A DNA stretch of 64,000 nt from Geminicoccus harenae (GCF_019800005.1 NZ_JABGCL010000001.1:239641-303640); one strand, 5' to 3'. Shown: positions 25,115 to 35,051, counted from the first letter of the stretch. Numbers and translations are program-made. The notes: generated from the letters alone by a model not told the origin.

Positions 25115-25328
25115 GCGTCTCCGCCAGGCACTGCGCCCGCCGGTCCGCCTGCTGCACGGCATAGCACGTGCCGGGATCCCGCCTCGCTCTGGCCAGGCAG
25201 GCGGTGCGCGCGTCGGCGTCACCGATCGCGTAGCAGGCGGCGGCATCTGCCGCACGTGCCGCTCCCGCCAGCAGGGCAGGTGCCGAAACCATGGCCGCCA
25301 GGACGAGGAACAGATGGCGCTGTCTCAT
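25104..25328 (-). CDS. Small secreted four-cysteine protein with an internal duplication
   Basis: This 74-residue protein has a signal peptide (to about Ala26). The mature part has two similar units, ACYAIGDADARTACLAR and TCYAVQQADRRAQCLAE, each with a Cys-x10-Cys pair, so two small disulfide-linked helical hairpins are likely. I do not know the family. It lies convergent to the hydrolase and 92 bases downstream of potC. Confidence 0.7.
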   Translation of the reverse strand: MRQRHLFLVLAAMVSAPALLAGAARAADAAACYAIGDADARTACLARARRDPGTCYAVQQADRRAQCLAETRAG

Positions 25329-25420
25329 GCCGTCTCCGTAGCCGTGGCATCACCGCCTGTCCTGGCGGAGATGCCGGACGCCATACCCGGTGGCCCGGCC
25401 TGCCCCATCCTGAGGAGTGT

Positions 25421-26215
25421 TCAGCGCCGCACGCGCCCGACCAGCCAGGAGGCGGCGACGAAGACGATCGAGATCGCCAGCATCAGGGCCGAGACCGCAT
25501 TGACCTCGGGCGAGATGCCGATCCGGATCATGCCGAAAATGTAGATCGGCAGGGTCGTGGCGCCGGCACCGGCCACGAAATAGGTGATCACGAAATCGTC
25601 CAGGCTGATGATGAAGGCCAGCATCGCGCCGGAGATGATGCCGGGCCAGAGCTGCGGCAGGACCACGCGCAGGAAGGTCTGGCGGCGATTGGCGTAGAGG
25701 TCCTGGGCGGCTTCCTCCAGGCGCGGGTCCATGCCCTCCAGCCGGGCGCGGATCGGCAGGTAGGCGAACGGGATGCAGAACACGGTATGCGCCAGGATCA
25801 CCGTGCCCAGGCCCAGCCGGAAGCCCAGCATGATGAAGAACAGCAGCGTCGCCACGGCGGTGACGATCTCGGGCACGATCAGCGGCAGGCTGATCAGCGC
25901 GTTGACGCCGTCCTGGCCGCGAAACCGTGCACGGTTCATGCCGAGCGCCGCCAGCGTCGCGATGGTCGTGGCGAGCAGCGTTGCCGTGGTGGCGACGATC
26001 AGGGAGTTGTTGAAGGCCCGGATCAGGTCGGCATTGTCCAGCACGATGCCGAACCAGCGGGTGCTGAACCCGGTCCAGATGGTGGCCTGCTCGTTGTCGT
26101 TGAAGGCCAGCGCCAGGAGCACGACGATCGGCGCGTAGAGGAAGACGAAGAACAGCCAGGCGGCGGGCTTCAGCCCGGGGAAGCGGAACAGCGGGTTCTT
26201 GGCCGGATCGGTCAT
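25421..26215 (-). CDS. potC: Spermidine/putrescine ABC transporter permease PotC
   Basis: This 264-residue inner-membrane permease has six helices and the EAA loop (EEAAQDLYANRRQTFLRVVLPQL) that docks onto the ATPase. Phrases such as PLIVPEIVTAV and IISLDDFVITYFVAG are diagnostic of PotC/PotI. Its ATG lies 3 bases after the potB stop. Function: polyamine import with PotA, PotB and the downstream PotD. Confidence 0.92.
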   Translation of the reverse strand: MTDPAKNPLFRFPGLKPAAWLFFVFLYAPIVVLLALAFNDNEQATIWTGFSTRWFGIVLDNADLIRAFNNSLIVATTATLLATTIATLAALGMNRARFRGQDGVNALISLPLIVPEIVTAVATLLFFIMLGFRLGLGTVILAHTVFCIPFAYLPIRARLEGMDPRLEEAAQDLYANRRQTFLRVVLPQLWPGIISGAMLAFIISLDDFVITYFVAGAGATTLPIYIFGMIRIGISPEVNAVSALMLAISIVFVAASWLVGRVRR

Positions 26216-26218
26216 GGG

Positions 26219-27112
26219 TCACACGGCTCCAGGGGCCCGGCGGTAGCGCCACAGATAGAACATCATCGCGAGCAGCACGGCGGCCAGCAGCGCCATGGAC
26301 AGGGCGGCACCGAACGGCCAGTTGCGCGCAGCACCGAACTGGCTCTGGATCAGGTTGCCGATCATCAATGCCTTGCCTCCGCCGAGCAGTTCCGGGGTCA
26401 CGAAGGCGCCGAGGCACGGGATGAACACCAGGATGCAGCCCGCCGCGATCCCGGGCATGGCCAGCGGCACCACCACCCGGCGCAGTGCTCGCCAGCGATC
26501 CGCACCCAGGTCATAGGCGGCCTCGACCAGCCGCCAGTCCAGCTTCTCCAGGCTGGCATAGATCGGCAGCACCATGAACGGCATGAAGGTGTAGGCGAGG
26601 CCGACCGCGATCGAGAAGGTCGTATAGAGCACGCCGATCGGCTCGGAGCGTAGCCCCAGCCCCATCAGCACCTGGTCGATCAGCCCGTTGTTCCGCAGGA
26701 GCAGGATCCAGGCATAGTTGCGGACCAGCAGGTTGGTCCAGAACGGGATGGTGACCAGGAAGATCAGGAGGTTGCGGCGACGCTCGGGCTGCAGCGCCAT
26801 GAACAGCGCGGTGGGCAGGCCGACCGCCAGGGTCAGCGCCGTGGTCAGCGCCGCCAGCCAGATCGAGCGGAAGAAGATCTGCAGATAGTCGGTGTTGAGC
26901 AGCAGGCTGTCGTCCAGGTCGCGCTCGAACAGGAACTGGAGATAGGGCTCGGTGGTGAAGCTGCCCCAGTTCACCCCGCCGCCCGAGCCGCGCTCCATGA
27001 AGCTGATCGCCGCCATGATGCCGACCGGCACCAGCATGAACAGGCCGATCATCAGGATGGACGGGGCGATCAGCAGCGCGCGCCGCCTGCCTTCGCCGCT
27101 CTGTCGCGCCAT
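26219..27112 (-). CDS. potB: Spermidine/putrescine ABC transporter permease PotB
   Basis: This 297-residue, six-helix permease has the TIPFWTNLLVRNYAW segment and the EAA loop VEAAYDLGADRWRALRRVVVPLAMPG, both typical of PotB/PotH. The start is 4 bases after the potA stop, so the order potA-potB-potC is one tight operon. It heterodimerises with PotC. Confidence 0.92.
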   Translation of the reverse strand: MARQSGEGRRRALLIAPSILMIGLFMLVPVGIMAAISFMERGSGGGVNWGSFTTEPYLQFLFERDLDDSLLLNTDYLQIFFRSIWLAALTTALTLAVGLPTALFMALQPERRRNLLIFLVTIPFWTNLLVRNYAWILLLRNNGLIDQVLMGLGLRSEPIGVLYTTFSIAVGLAYTFMPFMVLPIYASLEKLDWRLVEAAYDLGADRWRALRRVVVPLAMPGIAAGCILVFIPCLGAFVTPELLGGGKALMIGNLIQSQFGAARNWPFGAALSMALLAAVLLAMMFYLWRYRRAPGAV

Positions 27113-27116
27113 GACC

Positions 27117-28202
27117 TCAGTCCCCCACCACGCGCACGGCCTGCGGCTCGACGCCCACCCTTACTGCGGAGCCCGGCGCCGAGGCATGGATGGCACCGTG
27201 CCGGTTCTGCACCCGGACCTGCAGTTCCGTGCCATCGGCCAGAGCCACCGTGCAGACCGTGTCGTTGCCGATATAGAGCAGGTCCTGCATGGTCGCCGGA
27301 ATGCCCGGCTGCCCGTCCGCCAGCAGGTCGAGCCGTTCCGGCCGGACGGCCAGCGTCACCTCGGAACCGCTCATGAGGCCAGGAATGGCCAAGCCCTGCA
27401 CCAGGTCACCCGAGCTCAGCCGGAACTGGGCCCGGCCCTCGGCCACCTGCTCGCAATGGGCGTCCAGGAAGTTGGTCTCGCCGATGAAGTCGGCGACGAA
27501 GCGCGAGGTCGGCTGCTCGTAGATCTCGGTGGGCGTGCCGATCTGCAGGATCCGGCCGCCGCTCATCACCGCGATCCGGTCTGACATGGTCAGCGCCTCC
27601 TCCTGGTCGTGGGTGACGAACACGAAGGTGATGCCGGTCTCGTGCTGGAGGCGCTTCAGCTCGATCTGCATCTCGCGGCGCAGCTTCAGGTCGAGGGCCG
27701 AGAGCGGCTCGTCCAGCAGCAGGACCCTGGGCCGGCCGGCCAACGCCCTGGCCAGCGCCACGCGCTGCTGCTGGCCGCCGGACAGCTCGCGCGGCAGGCG
27801 CCGCTCGAAGCCCTCCAGGCGCACCAGCTCCAGCATCCGCCGGGCTTCGGCCTCGATCTCCGCCTTGGGCCGCCGCTGCATCTCCGGGCCGAACGCCACG
27901 TTGCGCAGCACGGAAAGGTGCGGGAACAGCGCGTAGGACTGGAACACCGTGTTCACCGGGCGGCGGAACGGCGGCAGGTTCTCGATGCGCTGGCCGTGCA
28001 GGAGCAGTTTGCCTTCGCTGGGCAGCTCGAAGCCGGCGATCAGGCGGAGCAGGGTGGTCTTGCCGCACCCGGACGGACCCAAGAGGGTGAAGAACTCGTT
28101 CTCGCGGATGGTGACCGAAACCCGGTCCAGCGCGGTGACCGTGTCGGCACCCGTCCCGAACCGCTTGGTCAGACCGCGCGCCTCGATCGCCCAGTCCTTC
28201 AT
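27117..28202 (-). CDS. potA: Spermidine/putrescine ABC transporter ATP-binding protein PotA
   Basis: This 361-residue ATPase has canonical Walker A (GPSGCGKTT), signature LSGGQQQR, Walker [12 protein letters not shown] and switch histidine (VTHDQEEAL), plus the C-terminal TOBE-type regulatory domain. The ATG at 28202 follows GGAGGGGGTGG. It heads the operon. About 190 bases separate it from the divergent sugar cluster, which must contain both promoters. Confidence 0.92.
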   Translation of the reverse strand: MKDWAIEARGLTKRFGTGADTVTALDRVSVTIRENEFFTLLGPSGCGKTTLLRLIAGFELPSEGKLLLHGQRIENLPPFRRPVNTVFQSYALFPHLSVLRNVAFGPEMQRRPKAEIEAEARRMLELVRLEGFERRLPRELSGGQQQRVALARALAGRPRVLLLDEPLSALDLKLRREMQIELKRLQHETGITFVFVTHDQEEALTMSDRIAVMSGGRILQIGTPTEIYEQPTSRFVADFIGETNFLDAHCEQVAEGRAQFRLSSGDLVQGLAIPGLMSGSEVTLAVRPERLDLLADGQPGIPATMQDLLYIGNDTVCTVALADGTELQVRVQNRHGAIHASAPGSAVRVGVEPQAVRVVGD

Positions 28203-28396
28203 CCACCCCCTCCGTGCCCAGCTCTGCGGAGGCGAGACTAGCGATGCCCGTCCGGCAGGGAAGGTGGCCGGCGCTTCACCGGGTGCCCTGCGACATGGAA
28301 TCTGGCAGACGAAGGGAAGGACTTGTTGATTCCGCCACAAAGATCGGATTTTTTGACTGCGGGTGTGGCGCGAAGACGCCGCCCAGGGAGGCTGGC
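28203..28396. promoter_or_regulatory. Divergent control region between potA and the sugar catabolic cluster
   Basis: The region contains an AT-rich patch (28318-28360, with TTGTTGATTCC and GATTTTTTGACTG) where a promoter for the plus-strand sugar cluster may lie. No clear palindrome is seen. Confidence 0.4.
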
Positions 28397-28891
28397 ATGC
28401 TGATCGGGATCGACCCGCACTTAAGCGGGGACCTCCTGGCGATCCTGCGCGACATGGGTCACGGCGACCGGATCTGCCTCGCAGACCGGAACTTCCCTGG
28501 TCCCGCCATGGCCGATGCGGGGAAGATCCCGCTGCTGCGCACCGACCTCGACGCGGTCGCGATCGGCCGCGCGATCCTGTCGGTGCTGCCGCTGGACGGA
28601 TTCGTGCGCCACCCGGTGATGCGCATGGAGATCTCCGGTGCAGCCGAGGAGATGAATGCCGGGCACCAGGGCTTCCTCGCCATGATGCACGAGGTGGCGG
28701 GCCGGCACTGGACGATGGGCTCGATCGAGCGCTTCGCCTTCTACCCGGAATCGACGAAGTGCCGGGCGATCGTCTGGACGCTCGACGACCGGCCCTATGC
28801 CAACTTCATCCTGACCAAGGGCGTGATCGCGGCGGACGGCACCGTGGCCGTGCCCGGCCCGGCCGAACGCCGCTCGCTGGGGCTCGACTAG
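28397..28891 (+). CDS. RbsD/FucU-family sugar mutarotase
   Basis: This 164-residue protein belongs to the FucU/RbsD fold, which interconverts anomers of free monosaccharides. His22 in [18 protein letters not shown] is at the place of the catalytic His of FucU/RbsD, and the closing [22 protein letters not shown] segment is present. GGGAGG sits 6 bases before the ATG. It is first in a cluster of isomerases and dehydrogenases, fitting a free hexose or deoxyhexose as intermediate. Confidence 0.85.
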   Translation: MLIGIDPHLSGDLLAILRDMGHGDRICLADRNFPGPAMADAGKIPLLRTDLDAVAIGRAILSVLPLDGFVRHPVMRMEISGAAEEMNAGHQGFLAMMHEVAGRHWTMGSIERFAFYPESTKCRAIVWTLDDRPYANFILTKGVIAADGTVAVPGPAERRSLGLD

Positions 28892-28928
28892 GGCTGCCGG
28901 CATTTCCAAAGCAGTGGAGGCTTCGAGT

Positions 28929-29840
28929 ATGCGTCGCACGTCGATCGGCACCTGGGCCTACAATGTCGGACCCTACGGGGCCCAGCCGATCCCCTTCGAC
29001 GAGGTGCTGGCGAAGCTCGCCGAACTGAAGTTCGACGGGCTGGAGCTGGGCGGGTTCAACGGCTACCCGAACCCGCAGAACCACCCCACCAAGGACGACC
29101 GCGCCGCCCTGGTCGAGAAGGTGCAGCGGCACGGCCTGGCGTTCTCGGGCTTCGCGCAGGACCTCTGGTCGCAGAAGCTCCTGAACACGCGCGACACGAC
29201 AGACTACAAGGCGGCGTTCAAGGAGAACGCCCAGTTCGCGCAGGATCTCGGCATCAAGGGCGTGCGGGTCGACACGGTGCAGCCGCCGACCATCCATCGC
29301 GAGGCGGACTATGACGACCTGCTGAAGCGCCTGGTCGAGACCTGGGACTGGTGCATCAAGACGGCCGCCGACCACGGGCTCTACGTGGCCTGGGAGTTCG
29401 AGCCGGGCTTCGCCTTCAACAAGCCGTCCGACATCCAGCGCGTGCTGGACCGGCTGCCGCACGAGAATTTCGGCATCATGTACGACACCTGCCATGGCCA
29501 GATGGTGGCGGTGAACGGTGTCCGGCAGGAGGGCAGGAAGGAGACGCTGAAAGGCGGGCAGCTCGAGTTCATCTCGCGGCTGTCCGGGCGGATCAACCAC
29601 ATCCACCTGATCGACAGCGACAACACCTGCCACAAGGACGAGCAGGGCAATGACGAGACCAGCGCGCATCCGCCGTTCGGCGAGGGCGTGCTGGACTTCG
29701 ACGAGCTGGTGCCGGCCCTGGTCAAGGAGGATGTCGGCCATGACTGGTGGACCGTCGACCTGTGCTTCTGGCCGGAAGCCTGGGCCGCCACCGAGAAGTG
29801 CAAGGCTGCCCTGGACGAGCTGAACAAGAAGTACGGGTGA
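28929..29840 (+). CDS. Xylose-isomerase-like TIM-barrel sugar isomerase/epimerase (A)
   Basis: This 303-residue protein is of the AP-endonuclease-2/xylose-isomerase-like fold. Likely divalent-metal ligands are visible in order: Glu in AWEFEPG, Asp in IMYDTCHG, His in NHIHLIDSD, and an acidic residue in WTVDLCFW where a Glu is more usual. The start is ATG 28929, with GGAGG 8 bases upstream; the GTG at 28914 overlaps that site. Homologous folds serve as isomerases, epimerases, dehydratases or ketoglycoside lyases/hydratases, so the reaction is open. Confidence 0.85.
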   Translation: MRRTSIGTWAYNVGPYGAQPIPFDEVLAKLAELKFDGLELGGFNGYPNPQNHPTKDDRAALVEKVQRHGLAFSGFAQDLWSQKLLNTRDTTDYKAAFKENAQFAQDLGIKGVRVDTVQPPTIHREADYDDLLKRLVETWDWCIKTAADHGLYVAWEFEPGFAFNKPSDIQRVLDRLPHENFGIMYDTCHGQMVAVNGVRQEGRKETLKGGQLEFISRLSGRINHIHLIDSDNTCHKDEQGNDETSAHPPFGEGVLDFDELVPALVKEDVGHDWWTVDLCFWPEAWAATEKCKAALDELNKKYG

Positions 29841-29847
29841 GGTCGCC

Positions 29848-30696
29848 ATGCTCCTGGGCTTCAACCTCCTGCTCTGGACGACGCACGTCACCGAGGAGCA
29901 TTTCCCGCTGTTCGCCGAGATCAGGAAGACCGGCTATGACGGGGTGGAGATCCCGATCTTTGAGGGGGAGCCGGAGCATTACCGCAGGATCGGCCAGGTC
30001 GCGAAGGACCAGGGCCTGCGCGTCACCGGCGTCACCATCCTGCCCGACGAGAACTGCTCGGCGATCAGCGCCGACCCCTGTGCCCGGCTGAACGCGACCA
30101 AGCGGCTGGTCTGGGCACTGGACTGCCTGCATGCGGCTGGCGGCGAGCTGCTCTGCGGACCGTTCTACCAGCCGCTCGGCCAGTTCACCGGCGAGCCCGC
30201 CACGATCGAGGAGCGGTGCGGGATCGTCGAGGTGCATGGCAAGGCCGCGGACTATGCGGCGACGCTCGGGCTCAAGCTCGCCGTGGAGCCGCTCAACCGG
30301 TTCGAGTGCCATGCGCTGAACCTGGTGGCGGACGCAGCCCAGGTGGTGAAGCGAGTGGATCGACCGAATTACGGCCTGCTCTACGACACCTTCCACCAGA
30401 ACATCGAGGAGAAGGATCCGGTCGGCGTGATCCAGTCGCACCTGGCCGAGATCAACCATGTCCACGTGTCGGAGAACGACCGCGGCACGCCCGGCAAGGG
30501 CCACGTCCCCTGGGAGGAAACCTTCCGCGCATTCAAGCAGGGCGGCTACCAGGGCTTCTACGTGATCGAGGCGTTCGGCCGCTCATTGCCGGCACTGGCC
30601 GCCGCCACCCGGGTCTGGCGGGATTTCTTCCCGGCGCGCGAGGAGGTCTACCGGTTCGGCCACGACTTCCTGCGCGAGGCCTACGCCAAAGCCTGA
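29848..30696 (+). CDS. TIM-barrel ketose 3-epimerase-like protein (B)
   Basis: This 282-residue protein closely matches the D-tagatose/D-psicose 3-epimerase pattern: metal ligands Glu in LAVEPLNRFE, Asp in LLYDTFHQN, His in VHVSENDRGTPG and Glu in YVIEAFG. The HVSENDRGTPGKGHVPW segment is diagnostic. Such enzymes move the configuration at C3 of a ketose or act on 3-keto sugars. It begins 7 bases after the preceding gene and is clearly cotranscribed. Confidence 0.87.
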   Translation: MLLGFNLLLWTTHVTEEHFPLFAEIRKTGYDGVEIPIFEGEPEHYRRIGQVAKDQGLRVTGVTILPDENCSAISADPCARLNATKRLVWALDCLHAAGGELLCGPFYQPLGQFTGEPATIEERCGIVEVHGKAADYAATLGLKLAVEPLNRFECHALNLVADAAQVVKRVDRPNYGLLYDTFHQNIEEKDPVGVIQSHLAEINHVHVSENDRGTPGKGHVPWEETFRAFKQGGYQGFYVIEAFGRSLPALAAATRVWRDFFPAREEVYRFGHDFLREAYAKA

Positions 30697-30720
30697 GCCC
30701 CATTTTCGAGGGAATGCAGA

Positions 30721-31779
30721 ATGAAGACGATGAAGGGTCCCGGCCTGTTCCTCGCCCAGTTCCTGGGCGACCAGGCACCGTTCAACAGCCTGAAGTCGAT
30801 CTGTGGCTGGGCAGCGGGCCTGGGCTACAAGGGCGTGCAGATCCCGACCTGGGACGCCAGGATGATCGACCTGGAGAAGGCCGCGCAGTCCAAGGACTAT
30901 TGCGACGAGATCAAGGGGATCGCCAACGAGGCAGGCGTGGAGATCACCGAGCTGTCGACCCATCTGCAGGGCCAACTCGTCGCGGTGCATCCGGCCTATG
31001 ACGAGGGCTTCGACGCGTTTGCCGCCCCGCATGTGCGCGGCAATCCCAAGGCCCGGCAGGAATGGGCGGTCTCGCAGGTCCTGGCCGCTGCCAAGGCCAG
31101 CCGCCATCTCGGCCTGGACGTGCATGTCACCTTCAGCGGCGCGCTCGCTTGGCCCTATATCTATCCCTGGCCGCCCCGGCCGGCCGGCCTGATCGACACG
31201 GCCTTCGATGAGCTGGCCAGGCGCTGGAAGCCCATCCTGGATGCGCATGAGGAAGTGGGCGTCGACGTCGCCTACGAGATCCATCCGGGCGAGGACCTGT
31301 TCGACGGCGCCACCTTCGAGATGTTCCTCCAGCGCGTGGGCAACCACGCACGCTGCAACATCAACTACGACCCCTCACACTTCTGTCTGCAGGGGCTCGA
31401 CTATCTGGCCTTCATCGAGCACTACCACGAGCGCATCAAGGCGTTCCACGTGAAGGACGCCGAGCTCAACACGTCCGGCAAGCAGGGCGTCTATTCCGGC
31501 TTCCAGGACTGGCCGCACCGGGCAGGGCGGTTCCGCTCGCTGGGCGACGGCCAGGTCGATTTCGGCGCGATCTTCAGCCAGCTCGCCGTGCACGACTATG
31601 ACAGCTGGGCCGTGCTGGAATGGGAATGCGCCATCAAGAACAGCATGGATGGCGCCCGCGAGGGGGCGGAGTTCATCGCCCAGCACATCATCAAGGTGAG
31701 CGAGAGCAGCTTCGAGGACTTCATCGGCCAAGGAGCCGACACCTCGGTGGCCCGCCGCTCGCTGGGCCTGGAGCGCTGA
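30721..31779 (+). CDS. TIM-barrel sugar isomerase/epimerase (C), longer form
   Basis: This 352-residue barrel is the third isomerase-like gene in a row. Metal-site residues are in VAYEIHPGEDLFDG (Glu, His), INYDPSHFCLQG (Asp, His), AFHVKDAELN (His, Asp) and VLEWEC (Glu). The HVKDAEL and DPSHF motifs are typical of barrels that accompany Gfo/Idh dehydrogenases in inositol- and glycoside-type clusters. It is a candidate for the elimination or hydration step of a 3-keto sugar pathway (inference). Confidence 0.85.
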   Translation: MKTMKGPGLFLAQFLGDQAPFNSLKSICGWAAGLGYKGVQIPTWDARMIDLEKAAQSKDYCDEIKGIANEAGVEITELSTHLQGQLVAVHPAYDEGFDAFAAPHVRGNPKARQEWAVSQVLAAAKASRHLGLDVHVTFSGALAWPYIYPWPPRPAGLIDTAFDELARRWKPILDAHEEVGVDVAYEIHPGEDLFDGATFEMFLQRVGNHARCNINYDPSHFCLQGLDYLAFIEHYHERIKAFHVKDAELNTSGKQGVYSGFQDWPHRAGRFRSLGDGQVDFGAIFSQLAVHDYDSWAVLEWECAIKNSMDGAREGAEFIAQHIIKVSESSFEDFIGQGADTSVARRSLGLER

Positions 31780-31791
31780 AGGAGTCGATGG

Positions 31792-32976
31792 ATGGTCGGT
31801 GAGAGCAGCCAGGCCAAGGCCGGGCGGCGCAGGCTCAGGCTCGGCATGGTTGGCGGCGGGCAGGGCGCCTTCATCGGCGCGGTGCACCGCCTGGCGGCGC
31901 GAATGGACGACCGCTACGAGCTGATGGCCGGTGCCTTTTCCTCCACGCCCGAGAAGTCGAAGGCGTCAGGTGCGGAGCTGGGGCTGCCGGAGGCACGCTG
32001 CTACGGCAGCTATGCCGAGATGGCACAGCGCGAGGCCCGGCTGAAGGAAAGCGTCGACGTCGTCGCGATCGTGACGCCGAACCATGTCCACGTTCCTGCG
32101 GCGCTCGAGTTCGTGCGGCGCGGCATCCACGTGATCTGCGACAAGCCGCTGACCGTGGGGATGAGGGAAGGCAAGAAGCTCGCCGATGCGCTGGCGAAGC
32201 AGCCGGACGTCGTGTTCGTGCTGACCCACAACTACACGGCCTATCCGATGATCCGGCAGGCGCGTCAGATGGTGGCGGACGGGCTGCTGGGCAATCTCCG
32301 GATCGTGCAGGCCGAGTACGCCCAGGACTGGCTCACCACCAAGCTGGAAGACACCGGCCAGAAGCAGGCAGCTTGGCGCAACGATCCTGCCCAGTCCGGC
32401 CCGGTGGGGGCGGTGGGCGACATCGGCACCCATGCCATGAACCTCGCCGGCTTCATCAGCGGGCTCAGCCTGAAGGAGGTCTCCGCCGACCTCACCAGCT
32501 TCGTGGAAGGCCGCCCGCTCGACGACAACGCCCATATCATGCTGCGCTATGAGGGCGGGGCGAAGGGCATGCTCTGGGCCTCGCAGGTGGCACCCGGCAA
32601 CGAGAATGCGCTGAAGGTGCGGATCTACGGCGACAAGGGCGGCCTGTCCTGGGAACAGGAGAACCCGAACTACCTGACCTTCACGCCCTATGGCGAACCG
32701 CCCCGCCTGATCACCCGCGGCGGTGCCGGTGCCGGCCCGGCGGCGGCACGGGTGACGCGGGTACCGTCCGGCCATCCGGAAGGCTATCTGGAAGGCTTCG
32801 CCAATCTCTACACCGACGCCGCCGAGCTGATCCTGGCCAAGATCGAGGGCCGGGAGCCGGACGAGGGGGCAACGCTGGTGCCGGGGATCCGGCAGGGCCT
32901 GGAAGGCGTGAAGTTCTGCGAGGCGGTGGTGGAGAGCAGCAAGAAGAACGGTGCCTGGGTGAAGGCGAGCGTGTGA
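31792..32976 (+). CDS. Gfo/Idh/MocA family NAD(P)-dependent dehydrogenase 1
   Basis: This 394-residue oxidoreductase has the N-terminal Rossmann motif (MVGGGQGAFIG), TPNHVHVPAA, the catalytic-lysine motif CDKPLT and the DIGTHAMNLAG helix with the Asp/His pair. The C-terminal alpha/beta sheet domain is complete. Members oxidise or reduce a sugar hydroxyl, often at C3, using NAD(P). It follows barrel C by 12 bases. Together with the second Gfo/Idh gene below it could form an oxidation/reduction pair. Confidence 0.9.
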   Translation: MVGESSQAKAGRRRLRLGMVGGGQGAFIGAVHRLAARMDDRYELMAGAFSSTPEKSKASGAELGLPEARCYGSYAEMAQREARLKESVDVVAIVTPNHVHVPAALEFVRRGIHVICDKPLTVGMREGKKLADALAKQPDVVFVLTHNYTAYPMIRQARQMVADGLLGNLRIVQAEYAQDWLTTKLEDTGQKQAAWRNDPAQSGPVGAVGDIGTHAMNLAGFISGLSLKEVSADLTSFVEGRPLDDNAHIMLRYEGGAKGMLWASQVAPGNENALKVRIYGDKGGLSWEQENPNYLTFTPYGEPPRLITRGGAGAGPAAARVTRVPSGHPEGYLEGFANLYTDAAELILAKIEGREPDEGATLVPGIRQGLEGVKFCEAVVESSKKNGAWVKASV

Positions 32977-33034
32977 GATGAGCGCGGTGGCTGCTATCCT
33001 GGTGACGAGCAGCAGCCGCCCGATGGAGCCGGCC

Positions 33035-33532
33035 ATGTCCCTCGATCAGGATCTCCACACCGTGGACTTCCATGCCTGGACAGTCGACCAGGCGGAGCGG
33101 CTGCGTGCCCTCGCGACGACGCGCTCCAACCTGCCGATCGATGCCGTCCATCTCGCGGAGGAACTGGAGGCCTTGGGCAGCGAACAGCGCGCGGGTGTGC
33201 GCAGCCAGCTCCGCAGGATCGTCGAGCATCTCCTGAAGCTGCGCCATTCGCCGGCGCAGGCGCCGCGGGCCGGCTGGCAGCGCACGGTCGTGTCGGCGCG
33301 CGCCGAGCTGGCCGATCGTCTGACGGCGACGCTGCGGCGGGACCTGGAGGAGCATTTGGACGAACTCTACGCCGACGGCGCGGAGATGGCGCGCAAGGCC
33401 CTGGAAGCGCATGGCGAGATCGAGGCTGCCGGATCGATCCCTGCCGGGCGGCCGTTCACGCTGGACGAGATCCTGCGGCGCGGCTGGTACCCGGCCCGCC
33501 TGGGTGCCGCAGGAAACGACACGATGACATAG
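33035..33532 (+). CDS. DUF29 family protein
   Basis: This 165-residue helical protein has the DUF29 pattern: an N-terminal DFHAWTVDQAERLRA, then LAEELEALGSEQRAGVRSQLRRIVEHLLKLRHSPA in two helices, then a C-terminal LDEILRRGWYP. The function of the family is unknown. The start ATG 33035 has GGAG 6 bases upstream. Longer starts (32978, 33023) are weaker. It has no evident metabolic role and looks like an insertion into the sugar cluster. Confidence 0.8.
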   Translation: MSLDQDLHTVDFHAWTVDQAERLRALATTRSNLPIDAVHLAEELEALGSEQRAGVRSQLRRIVEHLLKLRHSPAQAPRAGWQRTVVSARAELADRLTATLRRDLEEHLDELYADGAEMARKALEAHGEIEAAGSIPAGRPFTLDEILRRGWYPARLGAAGNDTMT

Positions 33533-33577
33533 TGCGCGGGCCGGAACGCCCGCGATCGAGGGAGGCAGACAACGAAA

Positions 33578-34750
33578 ATGGCGAAAAAGCCCCTACGCAT
33601 CGGCATGGTCGGGTACGGCTTCATGGGCCGCGCCCACTCGAACGGCTGGCGGCAGGTCGAGCGGTTCTTTCCCGAGCTGGACCACGTGCCGGTGCTGCAG
33701 ATGGCGTGCGCGCGCGACCAGGCGAAGCTGCAGGGCTTCGCCGATGCCTGGGGCTATGCCGAGACGACCACGGACTGGCGCAAGGTGGTGGAGTCGCCCG
33801 ACGTCGACGTGGTCGACATCTGCGTGCCGAACAACCTCCACGCCGAGATCGCGATTGCTGCGGCCAAGGCCGGCAAGATGATCACCTGCGAGAAGCCGCT
33901 CGCCATGTCCGTGGCGGAAGGGGAGCGCATGGTGGCGGCGGTCGAGGCCGCGGGCGTGCCGGCGATGGTCTGGTACAATTATCGCCGTGTGCCGGCGGTG
34001 ACGCTCGCCAAGCAGCTGGTGGACGAGGGCCGGATGGGCCGGGTGTTCCACTACCGCGCCAACTTCCTCCAGGACTGGACGATCTCGCCGGACGTGCCGC
34101 AGGGTGGGGCAGGGGTGTGGCGCCTGGACGTGGAGGCGGCCGGCAGCGGGGTCACCGGTGACCTGCTGGCGCACAATATCGACACGGCGATGTGGCTGAA
34201 CGGGCCGATCACCAAGGTGGTGGCCGACACCGAGACCTTCGTGAAGGAGCGGGTCCATGTCGCGACCGGCGACAGGAAGCCGGTCGGGATCGACGATGCC
34301 TGCGCCTTCCTGGCGCGGTTTGCCAACGGCTCGATGGGCCTGTTTGAGAGCACCCGCTATGCCCGCGGCCACAAGGCGCTCAAGACCTTCGAGCTGAACG
34401 GCGAGGACGCGTCCATCTCGTTCGACCTGCACGACCTGCAGTATCTGAACTATTTCGAGTACAAGAACCACGGGACCGGCCAGAAGAACGAGGGCCACCT
34501 GACCGGCTGGCGCAAGATCCACGTCACCAACGGCGAGCACCCCTACATGGACCACTGGTGGGTGCCGGGTCTGATCATCGGCTATGAGCACAGCTTCGTG
34601 CATGCCTGCGCCGATTTCGTCCGTGTGGTGGGCCAGGGCGGTACGGTGCATCCCGACTTCCGCGACGCGCTGCAGACCCAGAAGGTGTGCGAGGCGGTGC
34701 TGCGGTCGGCGAAGAGCGGGCAGTGGGAGGAGGCCGGGGCGGAGCTTTGA
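33578..34750 (+). CDS. Gfo/Idh/MocA family dehydrogenase 2 (levoglucosan-dehydrogenase-like)
   Basis: This 390-residue enzyme has [18 protein letters not shown] at its nucleotide-binding start, [10 protein letters not shown], the lysine motif CEKPLA and the [14 protein letters not shown] helix with Asp and His. The opening AHSNGWRQ and the size recall levoglucosan dehydrogenase (LgdA) and related 3-dehydrogenases, in which Lys, Asp and His form the catalytic set. GGAGG lies upstream. With three barrels and the first Gfo/Idh enzyme it gives the gene set expected for an oxidise-eliminate-hydrate-reduce route. Substrate unproven. Confidence 0.88.
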   Translation: MAKKPLRIGMVGYGFMGRAHSNGWRQVERFFPELDHVPVLQMACARDQAKLQGFADAWGYAETTTDWRKVVESPDVDVVDICVPNNLHAEIAIAAAKAGKMITCEKPLAMSVAEGERMVAAVEAAGVPAMVWYNYRRVPAVTLAKQLVDEGRMGRVFHYRANFLQDWTISPDVPQGGAGVWRLDVEAAGSGVTGDLLAHNIDTAMWLNGPITKVVADTETFVKERVHVATGDRKPVGIDDACAFLARFANGSMGLFESTRYARGHKALKTFELNGEDASISFDLHDLQYLNYFEYKNHGTGQKNEGHLTGWRKIHVTNGEHPYMDHWWVPGLIIGYEHSFVHACADFVRVVGQGGTVHPDFRDALQTQKVCEAVLRSAKSGQWEEAGAEL

Positions 34751-34763
34751 CCAGATAGCCGAG

Positions 34764-35050
<287 letters not shown>

Positions 35051-35051
<1 letters not shown>

